Positions 17,277-24,925 of a stretch of DNA of 64,000 nucleotides are shown piece by piece. Position numbers and translations under genes: made by a program. Under the pieces are notes generated by a model. That model was not told where the DNA came from, ran no database searches, and saw nothing but the letters and a program-made list of their open reading frames with translations. The DNA lies in contig JACPAV010000012.1 in the NCBI GenBank assembly GCA_016180645.1, positions 38,031 to 102,030 of the forward strand. Reading direction: 5' to 3'. The stretch's first letter is position 1. Every line of letters begins with the position of its first letter. Origin of the DNA: Nitrospirota bacterium. GTDB taxonomy: Bacteria; JACPQY01.

Positions 17277-18198
17277 ATACCAGGGGAAGAGAGTCGGCGT
17301 CGTCATGGGTGGCGCCAGCACGGAGCGGGAGATCTCGCTCAAGACCGGCGCCGCGGTGGCCGACGCCCTCGAAACGGAGGGTTTCAAAGTCGTCCGCGTG
17401 GTGGATCAGGCCAACCTGCTCGACGCGGTCAAGCAGAAGAAATTCGACGTCGCTTTTCTCGCGTTGCACGGGCGCTGGGGAGAGGATGGAACCGTGCAGG
17501 CGATTCTCGAGTACGCCGGAATTCCGTATACGGGCTCGGGGGTGCTGGCCAGTGCGCTGGGCATGAACAAGCTCCGATCGCGGCTTCTCTTCGAGAAGGC
17601 CGGCCTGCCCACGCCGCGCTGGTTCTCCCTGAACGGCTCGTCCGGCGGCCGGGTCCCCGAAGACGCCCCTTTCCAATACCCGTGGGTGGTGAAGCCGAAT
17701 GGCGAGGGTTCCAGCGTGGGCGTGAACCTTGCCCGCTCACGGAGCGAGGCGGGCCGCGCGATCGACGAGGCCTTCCGGCACGACCACACGGTGCTCGTGG
17801 AGAAATTCGTCCCGGGCCGCGAAGTTTCCGTGGGCATTGTCAGCGATGCGCCGCTGGGCGCGGTGGAGGTCGTTCCCCGCGATGAGTTCGCGACCTACAA
17901 GGCTAAGTACACGGCCGGGATGGAGACGTTCTTCTGCCCGCCGCGGCTGCCCCGGCGGCTCGTCGAGGATATTCTGGAACTCGGGTGGAAAGCCCACGGA
18001 GCGGTCGGAGCGAACTACTACAGCCGAATCGACATGCGTGTCACGGAAGAGGGACGGCCGTTTATCTTGGAAATCAACACACTACCGGGGCTGACGCCCA
18101 CGAGCTGGCTCCCGAAAATCGCCCAGCGGGTGGGGATCTCGTACCGAGGTCTCGTCCGGCTGATCCTCGCTTCCGCGTCCTTGAAGGCGGCCGGATGA
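17260..18198 (+). CDS. ddl: D-alanine--D-alanine ligase
   Basis: ATP-grasp enzyme making D-Ala-D-Ala. 312 residues from GTG 17260. Motifs include GGASTEREISLKTG, LHGRWGEDG, the KPNGEGSSVGV ATP/Mg loop and LEINTLPGLTPTSWLP, which contains the final Mg ligands. Length and sequence are normal. It overlaps murB and is followed by a 113-base gap containing a hairpin repeat before ftsQ. Confidence 0.96.
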   Translation: MKGKHKYQGKRVGVVMGGASTEREISLKTGAAVADALETEGFKVVRVVDQANLLDAVKQKKFDVAFLALHGRWGEDGTVQAILEYAGIPYTGSGVLASALGMNKLRSRLLFEKAGLPTPRWFSLNGSSGGRVPEDAPFQYPWVVKPNGEGSSVGVNLARSRSEAGRAIDEAFRHDHTVLVEKFVPGREVSVGIVSDAPLGAVEVVPRDEFATYKAKYTAGMETFFCPPRLPRRLVEDILELGWKAHGAVGANYYSRIDMRVTEEGRPFILEINTLPGLTPTSWLPKIAQRVGISYRGLVRLILASASLKAAG

Positions 18199-18270
18199 TC
18201 GGACGATGAGGATTTGTTCTGGACCCCCCATCCTGATCTTCCCCCATAAGGAGGGAAGGGAGGAGAATTA

Positions 18271-18301
18271 CCCCCTCCCCCTCGACGAGGGAGGGTGGGG
18301 G
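18271..18301. repeat. Imperfect C/G-rich palindrome between ddl and ftsQ
   Basis: A C-rich arm followed by CTCG-A-CGAG and a G-rich arm forms an imperfect long hairpin just upstream of ftsQ. Its G-rich arm doubles as the purine-rich sequence before the ftsQ ATG at 18312. Copies elsewhere in the genome are likely but cannot be seen here. Confidence 0.6.
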
Positions 18302-18311
18302 TGAACACTCG

Positions 18312-19133
18312 ATGAAGATCAACAAGCGGCTTCGCAGCGGTGGATCCCGAATCCGCGGATTCTCCAGGGCCGTGACCGGATTCTTCGCCCGGGTGGCGGA
18401 AATCCCCCACGTGGGATCCATCCTGCTGGGCGCCTTCGTCGCGGGGATTCTGACGGCTCTCGCGGGCCAGGTCTTCGTCCTGAAGCGGGTGGTCGTGGAG
18501 GACACCGGGGGGTTCGAATCCAACCAGGTCGTGGGCTGGGCCGGACTCCACGGCGGAGAGAATTTGCTTTTCCTTGACCTACAAGATGTGGTAAAAAGGC
18601 TGGAAGCACAGCGATGGATCGCGGACGTGCGCATATGGAAAGTGTGGCCTCATACCCTCCGGGTTCGCCTCAATCGGAGAACCCCGTTCGCTCTCCTTTC
18701 CACATCTCAAGGCCTGGTGGCCGTTGATTCGGAAGGAAAACGTCTCGGAGGGGTGGAGGAAAACTCTCCTGGATTTCGCCTCCAAGGATTGGCCCTTCCG
18801 GAGTCCGGAACATTCGACGATCCGCGCTGGAAGGAAATTGTGATGCTTGCGACCCGAATTTCGAGCGCCCCGGATCTCGCGGGAGATCGTGTCGATACGG
18901 TGGCCGTGACTCCCGGTCGACTGGAATTCCAGACGTCCCGGTTTCGGATGGTATTTGCCGCGGGCCGCGCGGATGAGGGCTGGAAGACGTTTGAGAAATT
19001 CAGAACGGCGTACGGCTCGGAACGGCTGGATGAATTCCAGGTGTTTGATTTGACGATTGCGGATCGCGTGATTACGCGTCCAACACCCATTAAGCAAGGC
19101 TCCCCCGGGCCTCTCACTTCCACCCAAGGCTGA
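18312..19133 (+). CDS. ftsQ: Cell division protein FtsQ/DivIB
   Basis: A 273-residue bitopic division protein. The basic cytoplasmic part (residues 1-35) is followed by a membrane segment near residues 38-55 (ILLGAFVAGILTALAGQVF). The POTRA domain begins at LKRVVVEDTGGFES and contains the GLHGGENLLFLD and WPHTLRVRLNRRTPFALL signatures. It would bind FtsL-FtsB. Position before ftsA agrees. The C-terminal tail is Pro/Ser-rich and not conserved. Confidence 0.9.
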   Translation: MKINKRLRSGGSRIRGFSRAVTGFFARVAEIPHVGSILLGAFVAGILTALAGQVFVLKRVVVEDTGGFESNQVVGWAGLHGGENLLFLDLQDVVKRLEAQRWIADVRIWKVWPHTLRVRLNRRTPFALLSTSQGLVAVDSEGKRLGGVEENSPGFRLQGLALPESGTFDDPRWKEIVMLATRISSAPDLAGDRVDTVAVTPGRLEFQTSRFRMVFAAGRADEGWKTFEKFRTAYGSERLDEFQVFDLTIADRVITRPTPIKQGSPGPLTSTQG

Positions 19134-19135
19134 CG

Positions 19136-20368
19136 ATGGCGCGCGGAGATATTGTCGTCGGACTCGATATCGGTACCACGAAGATTTGCGTGGTGGTGGG
19201 CGAGGCGACGGAGTCGGGTACGGATATCATCGGCGTGGGCGACCACCCCTCCCGGGGCCTCCGCAAGGGCGTGGTGGTGAACATCGACAACACCGTCGAA
19301 TCCATCAAGAAGGCGGTGGCCGAGGCCGAGTTCATGGCCGGGTGCGAAATCAACACCGTCTTTGCGGGCATCGCCGGCGGGCACGTCAAGAGCTTCAACA
19401 GCACGGGCGTGATCGCCATCAAGGACCGTGAGGTCAAAACAGTGGACATCGACCGGGTCGTGGAAGCGGCCAAGGCGGTGGCCATTCCCATGGACCGTGA
19501 AGTCATCCACATTCTCCCGCAGGAGTTCATCCTCGACGGACAGGCCGGGTTGAAGGATCCGGTCGGCATGTCGGGTGTACGCCTGGAGTCGAAGGTCCAT
19601 ATCATCACGGCGGCCGTGACCTCGGCCCAGAACATCATCAAGTGCGCGAACAAGGCGGGGCTGGACGTGAGCGACATCATCCTTCAGCAGCTCGCAAGTT
19701 CCGAGGCCATCCTTACGCAGGATGAGAAAGACATGGGTGTGGCGATCCTGGATATCGGGGGGGGGACGACCGATATCGCCGTTTTTGCGGACGGCTCGCT
19801 CAAATACACGTCGGTGCTCAATCTCGGCGGCGACCACGTCACGAACGACATCGTGGTCGGGCTGCGCACGCCGGCCCACGAGGCGGAAAAGATCAAGGAA
19901 AAGTACGGGTGCGCGCTGTCGAGCCTCATCACGAAGGACGAGAACATCGAGGTTCCCGGCGTGGGCGGGCGCAAGTCACGGCAGGAGAGCCGGAAGTTTC
20001 TGACGGAAATCATCGAGCTGCGAATGGAAGAGGTGCTCGAACTGGCGTTTCGGGACCTCGAGAAAGCCGGATTCGGGGAGACCTTGACGGCCGGGGTGGT
20101 GATCACCGGCGGCGGTTCCATGCTGGAGGGATGCGTGGAGCTGGCGGAGAAGGCGTTCAACATGCCGGCTCGCAGGGGAATTCCTGAGAAAGTCGGCGGA
20201 CTCTCGGATGCCGTGAAACATCCGAAGTACGCCACGGGCGTCGGCCTGGTGCAACTGGGAGGCGGATCGAGCAAGCGCAATCAGTTCCGCATCAGGGATG
20301 AGGAGATCTTCGACAAGGTCAAAGCAAGGATGCGAGAATGGTTCAAGGGGATAAAAGACTACTTTTGA
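19136..20368 (+). CDS. ftsA: Cell division protein FtsA
   Basis: Actin-like ATPase that tethers FtsZ to the membrane. 410 residues, starting 2 bases after the ftsQ stop. Phosphate-1 loop GLDIGTTKICVVVG, the 1C domain, phosphate-2 DIGGGTTDIAVF and the ITGGGSMLEG adenosine loop are present. The C-terminal amphipathic membrane helix ends KARMREWFKGIKDYF. The TGA stop (20366-20368) shares two bases with the first bases of the 53-bp repeat copy B. Confidence 0.97.
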   Translation: MARGDIVVGLDIGTTKICVVVGEATESGTDIIGVGDHPSRGLRKGVVVNIDNTVESIKKAVAEAEFMAGCEINTVFAGIAGGHVKSFNSTGVIAIKDREVKTVDIDRVVEAAKAVAIPMDREVIHILPQEFILDGQAGLKDPVGMSGVRLESKVHIITAAVTSAQNIIKCANKAGLDVSDIILQQLASSEAILTQDEKDMGVAILDIGGGTTDIAVFADGSLKYTSVLNLGGDHVTNDIVVGLRTPAHEAEKIKEKYGCALSSLITKDENIEVPGVGGRKSRQESRKFLTEIIELRMEEVLELAFRDLEKAGFGETLTAGVVITGGGSMLEGCVELAEKAFNMPARRGIPEKVGGLSDAVKHPKYATGVGLVQLGGGSSKRNQFRIRDEEIFDKVKARMREWFKGIKDYF

Positions 20369-20419
20369 CCCCCAGGACGGGGGAAATGCCGCGAGAGGGC
20401 AGGAGCCCGGAGCGGCTGA
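20367..20419 (+). repeat. 53-bp double-hairpin repeat, copy B (ftsA-ftsZ junction)
   Basis: Same structure as copy A: CCCCC-N5-GGGGG then GCCGC/GCGGC enclosing GGGC/GCCC. It begins on the ftsA stop codon. In the frame continuous with ftsZ it reads TPRTGEMPREGRSPERL, the same phase and nearly the same peptide as in murD. Confidence 0.9.
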
Positions 20420-20895
20420 GCGAGAAGCAGGCGGAACTTTTCCAAGAGGGGTCAAGTTCCGGTTCGACGGAGGCGGCTGGTCCCACCGGATCTGCCGTGG
20501 CCATTGCGTCAGAGCCGTCGAATTCCGATACGCAGATAGGAGGGCCAAATTCCCTGAGCGCGGCGGAGGAACCCGCCGGTGCATCGGGGCCAGTACGGTC
20601 CGGTACTTGCCAAGAAGAGCCGCTCCAGAGTGGGCGGCTAGAGGAGGAAAGTGCAGGGCCAATTGAGGAAACCGTAGCGGCAGAGCCGGGAGATTCGGCG
20701 ACGACCCACACGCCAGAGATGGCCGCCGAGGGTCAGTCGCCGGAAGCTCCGGCCTCCGACGGATCCTCCGAATCCACCTCCACGCTGGGGGAAACGTTTC
20801 TTCTCCAATCCTTGGAGCAGGAGTCGAATCCCTCCACACCGGAGGAAGCGCTCCTTGCCGAAGAGGGCGAGGAAGCATTGCAAAGGAGGCCTTCT
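20386..20895 (+). other. Open, low-complexity frame continuous with ftsZ (possible FtsZ N-terminal extension)
   Basis: The ftsZ reading frame stays open from the ATG at 20338 (inside ftsA) and from a second ATG at 20386 (inside repeat copy B) to the well-defined ftsZ start at 20896. It would encode about 170 residues rich in Glu, Ser, Pro, Ala and Gly, for example SLEQESNPSTPEEALLAEEG, with few hydrophobic residues and no recognisable domain. It could be a disordered FtsZ extension, a separate short product, or an untranslated spacer that is open because of high GC. Codons keep a G/C-rich third position, which favours coding but is not decisive. Confidence 0.45.
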
Positions 20896-22227
20896 ATGGA
20901 AGAGCAAAAAGGGACAACGGAGAAAGCGGCCGCCGCCGAATCGGCTCCCTCGACTGAAACCCCGGAGACGAGCATGTTCAAACTGGCGGAAGAGGAACCC
21001 ACGTTCGGCGCGAAGATCAAAGTCTTTGGCGTCGGCGGGTGCGGCTGCAACGCCATCAAGAACATGTTCCAGTCCCATGTCCGTGGAGTGGAACTGATCG
21101 CGGCCAATACGGACGCGCAGCATCTTGAGAAACGGGCGAAAGCGGACAAGAAAATCCAGCTTGGTCCGGGATCCACGCGTGGACTCGGCGCGGGCGGCGA
21201 TCCCGAGCGGGGAAAGACGGCCGCGCAGGAAAGCCGCGAAGAGATCCGGAAGGTGCTCGAAGGCGCGGACATGGCTTTCATTACGGCCGGCATGGGCGGC
21301 GGCACCGGCACCGGCGCAGCGCCCGTGGTCGCCCAGATCGCCAAAGAAATGGGAATCCTGACCGTAGGCGTGGTGACCCGCCCCTTGGCCGATGAGGGCC
21401 CGCGGCGCCAGAAGCACGCCGAAGAAGGCCTCCGCGAGATGCGGAACTACACCGACACCATCATCGTCATCCCGAACCAACGGCTTCTCGCCGTGGCGGG
21501 AGACCGGGATCTGCGCGAAGCGTTTAAGAAGGCGGACGACGTCCTGATCAACGCCGTGCGCGGGATCTCGGACATCATCACCGTACCGGGACTGGTGAAC
21601 CGGGATTTCGCGGACATCAAGAGCGTGATGCAGGAAATGGGTCTGGCCATGATGGGCATCGGACTTGCGCAGGGCGAGAATCGCGCGAAGGAAGCGGCGG
21701 AATTCGCCATCTCCAGCCCGCTGCTTGAAGACGTGTCCATCCAGGGCGCGAAGGCCATCTTGGTGAACTTCACGGGCTACTCGATGACGCTCAACGAGGT
21801 GCATCAGGCCATTGATTACATCCGCCAGCAGGCCGGCGATCAGGCCCACCTGCTGTGGGGTGCCGTCTACAACAAGAACAAGAAGTTCAAGGACACCCTG
21901 CGCGTGACGGTGATCGCCACGGGCTTCGGCACCACGAAGCGCGAGGAAACAACCGCTCGAACGGGGAACGTGCGCGAGCTGAGCGACTACGACAGCCCGA
22001 CGTGGCTCCGGCGGAAACGCCAGGAGAAACCCGAGACAGCGGAGAAGGAGGTCGAACCCCTACCGCCCGCACCGCAGCAGGCGGCCAGTGTGAATGCGAG
22101 CGCAAAAGCGGCGGCGGCGAAAACCGCGGCGGGCTACGGCGGCGTGACCATCCACGAGCGGTCGCGCGTGGAGACCACGGACGAGGACTACGACATCCCG
22201 ACCTTTCTGAGACGCCGCCCGGACTGA
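20896..22227 (+). CDS. ftsZ: Tubulin-like division GTPase FtsZ
   Basis: Polymerises into the Z-ring. The ATG at 20896 has an excellent ribosome site (AAAGGAGG at 20882-20889), giving 443 residues; Met27 (MFKLAEEEPTFGAKIKVFGV) is the conventional family start. GGGTGTG at residues 134-140 is the GTP signature and NRDFADIK the T7 catalytic loop. The tail carries the conserved C-terminal peptide DYDIPTFLRRR that binds FtsA and other partners, and a second similar motif, DYDSPTWLRRKR, just after the GTPase domain; an Ala/Pro-rich linker separates them. Confidence 0.97.
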   Translation: MEEQKGTTEKAAAAESAPSTETPETSMFKLAEEEPTFGAKIKVFGVGGCGCNAIKNMFQSHVRGVELIAANTDAQHLEKRAKADKKIQLGPGSTRGLGAGGDPERGKTAAQESREEIRKVLEGADMAFITAGMGGGTGTGAAPVVAQIAKEMGILTVGVVTRPLADEGPRRQKHAEEGLREMRNYTDTIIVIPNQRLLAVAGDRDLREAFKKADDVLINAVRGISDIITVPGLVNRDFADIKSVMQEMGLAMMGIGLAQGENRAKEAAEFAISSPLLEDVSIQGAKAILVNFTGYSMTLNEVHQAIDYIRQQAGDQAHLLWGAVYNKNKKFKDTLRVTVIATGFGTTKREETTARTGNVRELSDYDSPTWLRRKRQEKPETAEKEVEPLPPAPQQAASVNASAKAAAAKTAAGYGGVTIHERSRVETTDEDYDIPTFLRRRPD

Positions 22228-22255
22228 ACCGCGACCGGTTTTCGGATTTGTACTG

Positions 22256-22380
22256 GGCTCTGTTTGATAACGTGTTGGACCGGTAGGCGCAGGCTTCAGC
22301 CTGCGTCCGAAGACGCACCCGTAAAGGGTGCGGCTACCAAGAGAGGCGCCCCGGCAATGATGGGGTTTTCAAACAGAGCC
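22256..22380. mobile_element. Miniature element with terminal inverted repeats, copy 1
   Basis: A 125-bp element bounded by GGCTCTGTTTGATAACG and the inverted GGCTCTGTTTGAAAACC (15 of 17 identical). It contains a GTAG...CTAC double hairpin (22283-22337: CGCAGGCT/AGCCTGCG and CGCACCC/GGGTGCG). A related 195-bp copy lies inverted at 55067-55261. It has no coding capacity, so it would depend on enzymes supplied in trans. It sits between the convergent ftsZ and rhodanese genes and may also limit read-through. Confidence 0.75.
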
Positions 22381-22391
22381 TAGCTGCCCGA

Positions 22392-22485
22392 GTAGCCGAG
22401 CCTTACCTGGCCGAGGACGGCCTGGTACTGCGATATGAAGGCCGGCCATGGATGGCCGGCGATAAGCGCTGTAAGGCTCGGCTAC
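22392..22485. repeat. GTAG...CTAC composite palindrome
   Basis: A 94-bp REP/BIME-like unit with 15-bp perfect outer arms GTAGCCGAGCCTTAC / GTAAGGCTCGGCTAC and two inner hairpins, GGCCG-agga-CGGCC and GCCGGCCA-tgga-TGGCCGGC. It lies 12 bases from the TIR element in the ftsZ 3' intergenic region. Confidence 0.85.
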
Positions 22486-22521
22486 AAAGCGTGAGGGATT
22501 CGGCGAAGGTCAGCTCCTGAG

Positions 22522-23214
22522 TCAGTACCTGGGCACCGTCGGGTCAACCTCCGCGGACCAGGCTTCAATACCGCCGGTCATGCTGCGCACGTTCGTGAAT
22601 CCGTGCCCGGCGAAGTAGGACGCAGCATCCAAGCTCCGAATTCCGTGGTGGCAGTGGAAAATGATGGGTGTGTCTTTGGGCCAGCTCTCCATCATTTCCT
22701 GCGCAAGCTCCCGTGTGAGGAGAACGGAGCCGTCGATGGCGGCCATGCGCCGCTCGTGCTCGTCGCGGACGTCCACGAGCTTGATGGCCGACCCTTGCTT
22801 GAGCAGTTGGGCGGTGTCCGATGCGCTGACCCGCATCTGCTTCTCGCCATCTTCGCTCTTCAGGATAAAACTCATCACTTCCTGCATGTCCGTCACGCCG
22901 TGGTTGGCCATGACGTCCTTGAGCGTTTCGCTCTCCTCGTATCCGCAACTGCTGCATCCTCCAACGTGATACTTCTGGAATAGCGCCCGCTGCGCGCTCG
23001 GAAATCGCGAGAGGAGATCTCCCATCGTCATGTCCGCCGTGAGCGCTCCATCCGCCGTAGATCCGCCGTTCGGGCGTGACGGAGGGTTCTCAGGTGGCTT
23101 TAGCATGATCGTGGATTCACTCCCGAGATGTTCAACCGATGTGGTGACTTCGCTGGGAAGCACAACCGGCTTCCCGAGCGAAGCGATTTTCGAAACCAAC
23201 GTTCCTAACCCCAT
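22522..23214 (-). CDS. Redox-disulfide (DUF1858-like) plus rhodanese domain protein
   Basis: A 230-residue cytoplasmic protein. Residues about 60-118 resemble the hybrid-cluster-associated disulfide domain (FPSAQRALFQKYHVGGCSSC), with paired cysteines. Residues about 128-228 form a rhodanese fold, with the active-site loop CHHGIRS after IIFH. It may carry a persulfide or relay thiol redox state; the substrate cannot be inferred. The N-terminal 55 residues are unassigned. Transcribed toward ftsZ, with purine-rich GAGAGG before the ATG. Confidence 0.82.
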   Translation of the reverse strand: MGLGTLVSKIASLGKPVVLPSEVTTSVEHLGSESTIMLKPPENPPSRPNGGSTADGALTADMTMGDLLSRFPSAQRALFQKYHVGGCSSCGYEESETLKDVMANHGVTDMQEVMSFILKSEDGEKQMRVSASDTAQLLKQGSAIKLVDVRDEHERRMAAIDGSVLLTRELAQEMMESWPKDTPIIFHCHHGIRSLDAASYFAGHGFTNVRSMTGGIEAWSAEVDPTVPRY

Positions 23215-23332
23215 ATGGACCTCTCTTTCCAGTCGAATGCCTTTATATGTGGACTAACACGGTCCATAGTATCAATGATGCGATACGCTCGCAATGGGAT
23301 GACGGGTCGATCCTTGAGTTGAGAGCGTCCAA

Positions 23333-23458
23333 CAGAATGCGTAGGGGAGGGTCTTCAGACCTTCCCGACAAGAGGGAGCAAGCAAGTAGGGGAGGGTCTT
23401 CAGACCCTCCCGACAAGAGGGAGCATCTGAAGATGCTCCCCTACGAATCGGCATTCTG
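23333..23458. repeat. REP/BIME element with outer CAGAATGC inverted repeat
   Basis: Contains GTAGGGG at 23341 and again at 23386, the hairpin arms GGGAGGGTC-ttca-GACCCTCCC-type and GGGAGCATCT-ga-AGATGCTCCC, and a final CCCCTAC (23438-23444). The whole is framed by CAGAATGC (23333-23340) and GCATTCTG (23451-23458). It looks like one partial and one complete GTAG-CTAC unit in tandem. Confidence 0.85.
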
Positions 23459-23484
23459 CTAGAGGCTCTATACTTCGACGGCTG

Positions 23485-23507
23485 CTATCGAGGCTCAGCC
23501 CCGATAG
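23485..23507. repeat. Palindrome containing the amidase stop codon
   Basis: CTATCG-A-GGCT-C-AGCC-C-CGATAG. The TGA of the minus-strand amidase gene (23495-23497) lies in its centre, so the last codons of that gene derive from the palindrome. It is related to the longer palindrome at 28040-28078. Confidence 0.75.
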
Positions 23508-24925
23508 GAAGATGAGCGGCGACGGAGGAAGGAGCGAGCGGCGAGGAAGGCCATTGCGAGGAGGCCGGGAGGGAGGCCGGAGGCGGATGGCGAAGGGAGG
23601 GATGTACAGCCGGGCGAGTCGGGAGGAGGGGGTGGGGTTCCGGGGTCACCGGACAAAGGATTGAAGGTTACGGTCACGGATTCGGCACCTTTGTTGCCGG
23701 CCGCGTCCCAAGCTTCGGCGGTGATCTTGTTGCTGCCTGTTTGGAGCTTGACGGATGCGGCGAACTTGCGGCCCTCGGTGAGCGTGACATCCACCCCGTT
23801 CACCAAAGCCCGGGTGACTGAAAGGTTATCCGTCACTTCGCCGGACACGGTGATCTCCGCCTGATTCGTCGTGGCGCCGTCGGCGGGGAAAGCGATGCTG
23901 ATGTCCGGTGCTTCCGTGTCCGATGGGGGGGGCGGTGGCGGTGGAGGCGGCGGCTCTTCGATTTTGGCCAGGCCGATGCTGCCCCACGTGGTTTGGCCTG
24001 CGACCACGGTTCGACTCAGGCTCCCTGCTTGGTATCCCGTGGCCACGGCGGTGACGGTGTAGTCGCCGGGGGACAACGAAAATGTATATACGCCGTTCAG
24101 ATCCGATTGCGAGGAGACGTTGGAGATCAACGTTACGTCCGCATTGGGAATGCGAGCACCCGTTCCCAGGGATGAGTCGTAAATCATGCCCGTCAATGTT
24201 CCCGTGGATGGCGGCGGCGGGGGTGGCGGGTCGTCGGGTGGCGGTGGAGTGACCGCCGAAGGGTCGTAGTCGGCCATTCCGTAGTGATTCTGAATCCCGT
24301 GCAGGTGGGCTCGCGCCGCCTCCTGTCTCTTGGCGGGATCGTTCAGGTAGACGAAATCTCCTGCATTCGAAACAAAGGCCAACTCGTGCAACTCCGCAGG
24401 CATGGCCGTTTCGCGGAGGACGTGAAAGTTGGCCGTCAGATTGCCGCGGTCGCGCAACGGCCAATGCTTCATGGCCTCGGCGTGAACGTCGTTGCGGAGC
24501 CGGGCCCCCGTGCCGCCTTCGGAATAGGAGAAGGTGGAGATGCCGTTCGCGGAAGGATCGGAGAAACTGTTGGTATGGATGGAAAGGAAACGATCCGCGC
24601 CGATGGAGTTGGCGTAGTCCGTCCTCGAAGAGAGGCTGACGAAGACGTCCGTCTCCCTCGTCATGGTGACCTGCCAGTCGCCGCCGCCGCGGGTGTCGTC
24701 CGTGTCGCTCTTCAGGAGATCCCGGAAGCGTTCGGAGACATCGAGATTGATGAGTGCCTCTTTCAACCCGTTCGATACGGCGCCCGGGTCCGTTCCGCCG
24801 TGCCCGGCGTCTATGACGACTTTGGGCGAAGCCGCCCAGGCTTGGTTGGTGAGGAGTGAGGTATGAGGGGTGAGTAGAAAGACCAGGAACGAGGAACCAG
24901 GAACCAGGAACCGGCGGAGGATCAT
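23495..24925 (-). CDS. N-acetylmuramoyl-L-alanine amidase with Ig/peptidase-regulatory domains and sorting tail
   Basis: A 476-residue secreted protein. After a signal peptide (about residues 1-32, ending QAWAAS) comes an Amidase_3 domain: VVIDAGHGGTDPGA, SIHTNS and ELAFVSNAGD carry the Zn-ligand and catalytic positions. A Pro-rich linker leads to a carboxypeptidase-regulatory-like domain (TGTLTGMIYD onward), a second poly-Pro linker, and an Ig-like domain (APDISIAFPADGATTNQAEI). The C-terminus (SPGCTSLPSP, a hydrophobic segment, then RRRSSSYRG) resembles MYXO-CTERM-type sorting signals. The ATG overlaps the stop of the upstream beta-propeller gene. Likely a cell-wall remodelling enzyme displayed at the surface. 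Confidence 0.85.
   Translation of the reverse strand: MILRRFLVPGSSFLVFLLTPHTSLLTNQAWAASPKVVIDAGHGGTDPGAVSNGLKEALINLDVSERFRDLLKSDTDDTRGGGDWQVTMTRETDVFVSLSSRTDYANSIGADRFLSIHTNSFSDPSANGISTFSYSEGGTGARLRNDVHAEAMKHWPLRDRGNLTANFHVLRETAMPAELHELAFVSNAGDFVYLNDPAKRQEAARAHLHGIQNHYGMADYDPSAVTPPPPDDPPPPPPPSTGTLTGMIYDSSLGTGARIPNADVTLISNVSSQSDLNGVYTFSLSPGDYTVTAVATGYQAGSLSRTVVAGQTTWGSIGLAKIEEPPPPPPPPPPSDTEAPDISIAFPADGATTNQAEITVSGEVTDNLSVTRALVNGVDVTLTEGRKFAASVKLQTGSNKITAEAWDAAGNKGAESVTVTFNPLSGDPGTPPPPPDSPGCTSLPSPSASGLPPGLLAMAFLAARSFLRRRSSSYRG
24850..24920 (-). repeat. Simple tandem repeats encoding the amidase signal peptide
   Basis: Degenerate GGAACCA-type and GGAGTGAG/GAGGGGTGAG-type direct repeats. Read on the minus strand they encode most of the signal peptide (RRFLVPGSSFLVFLLTPHTS). 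Confidence 0.65.

Noticed and set aside
20638-21849. 403-codon antisense open frame opposite ftsZ
   Set aside because: It mirrors ftsZ codon structure and has no ribosome site or recognisable domain.
22228-22521. Rho-independent terminator after ftsZ
   Set aside because: Hairpins are present, but they belong to REP-like elements and no T-run follows, so termination cannot be claimed.
23333-23458. CRISPR-like repeat array
   Set aside because: Units are palindromic GTAG/CTAC hairpins without regular spacers; no cas genes are present.
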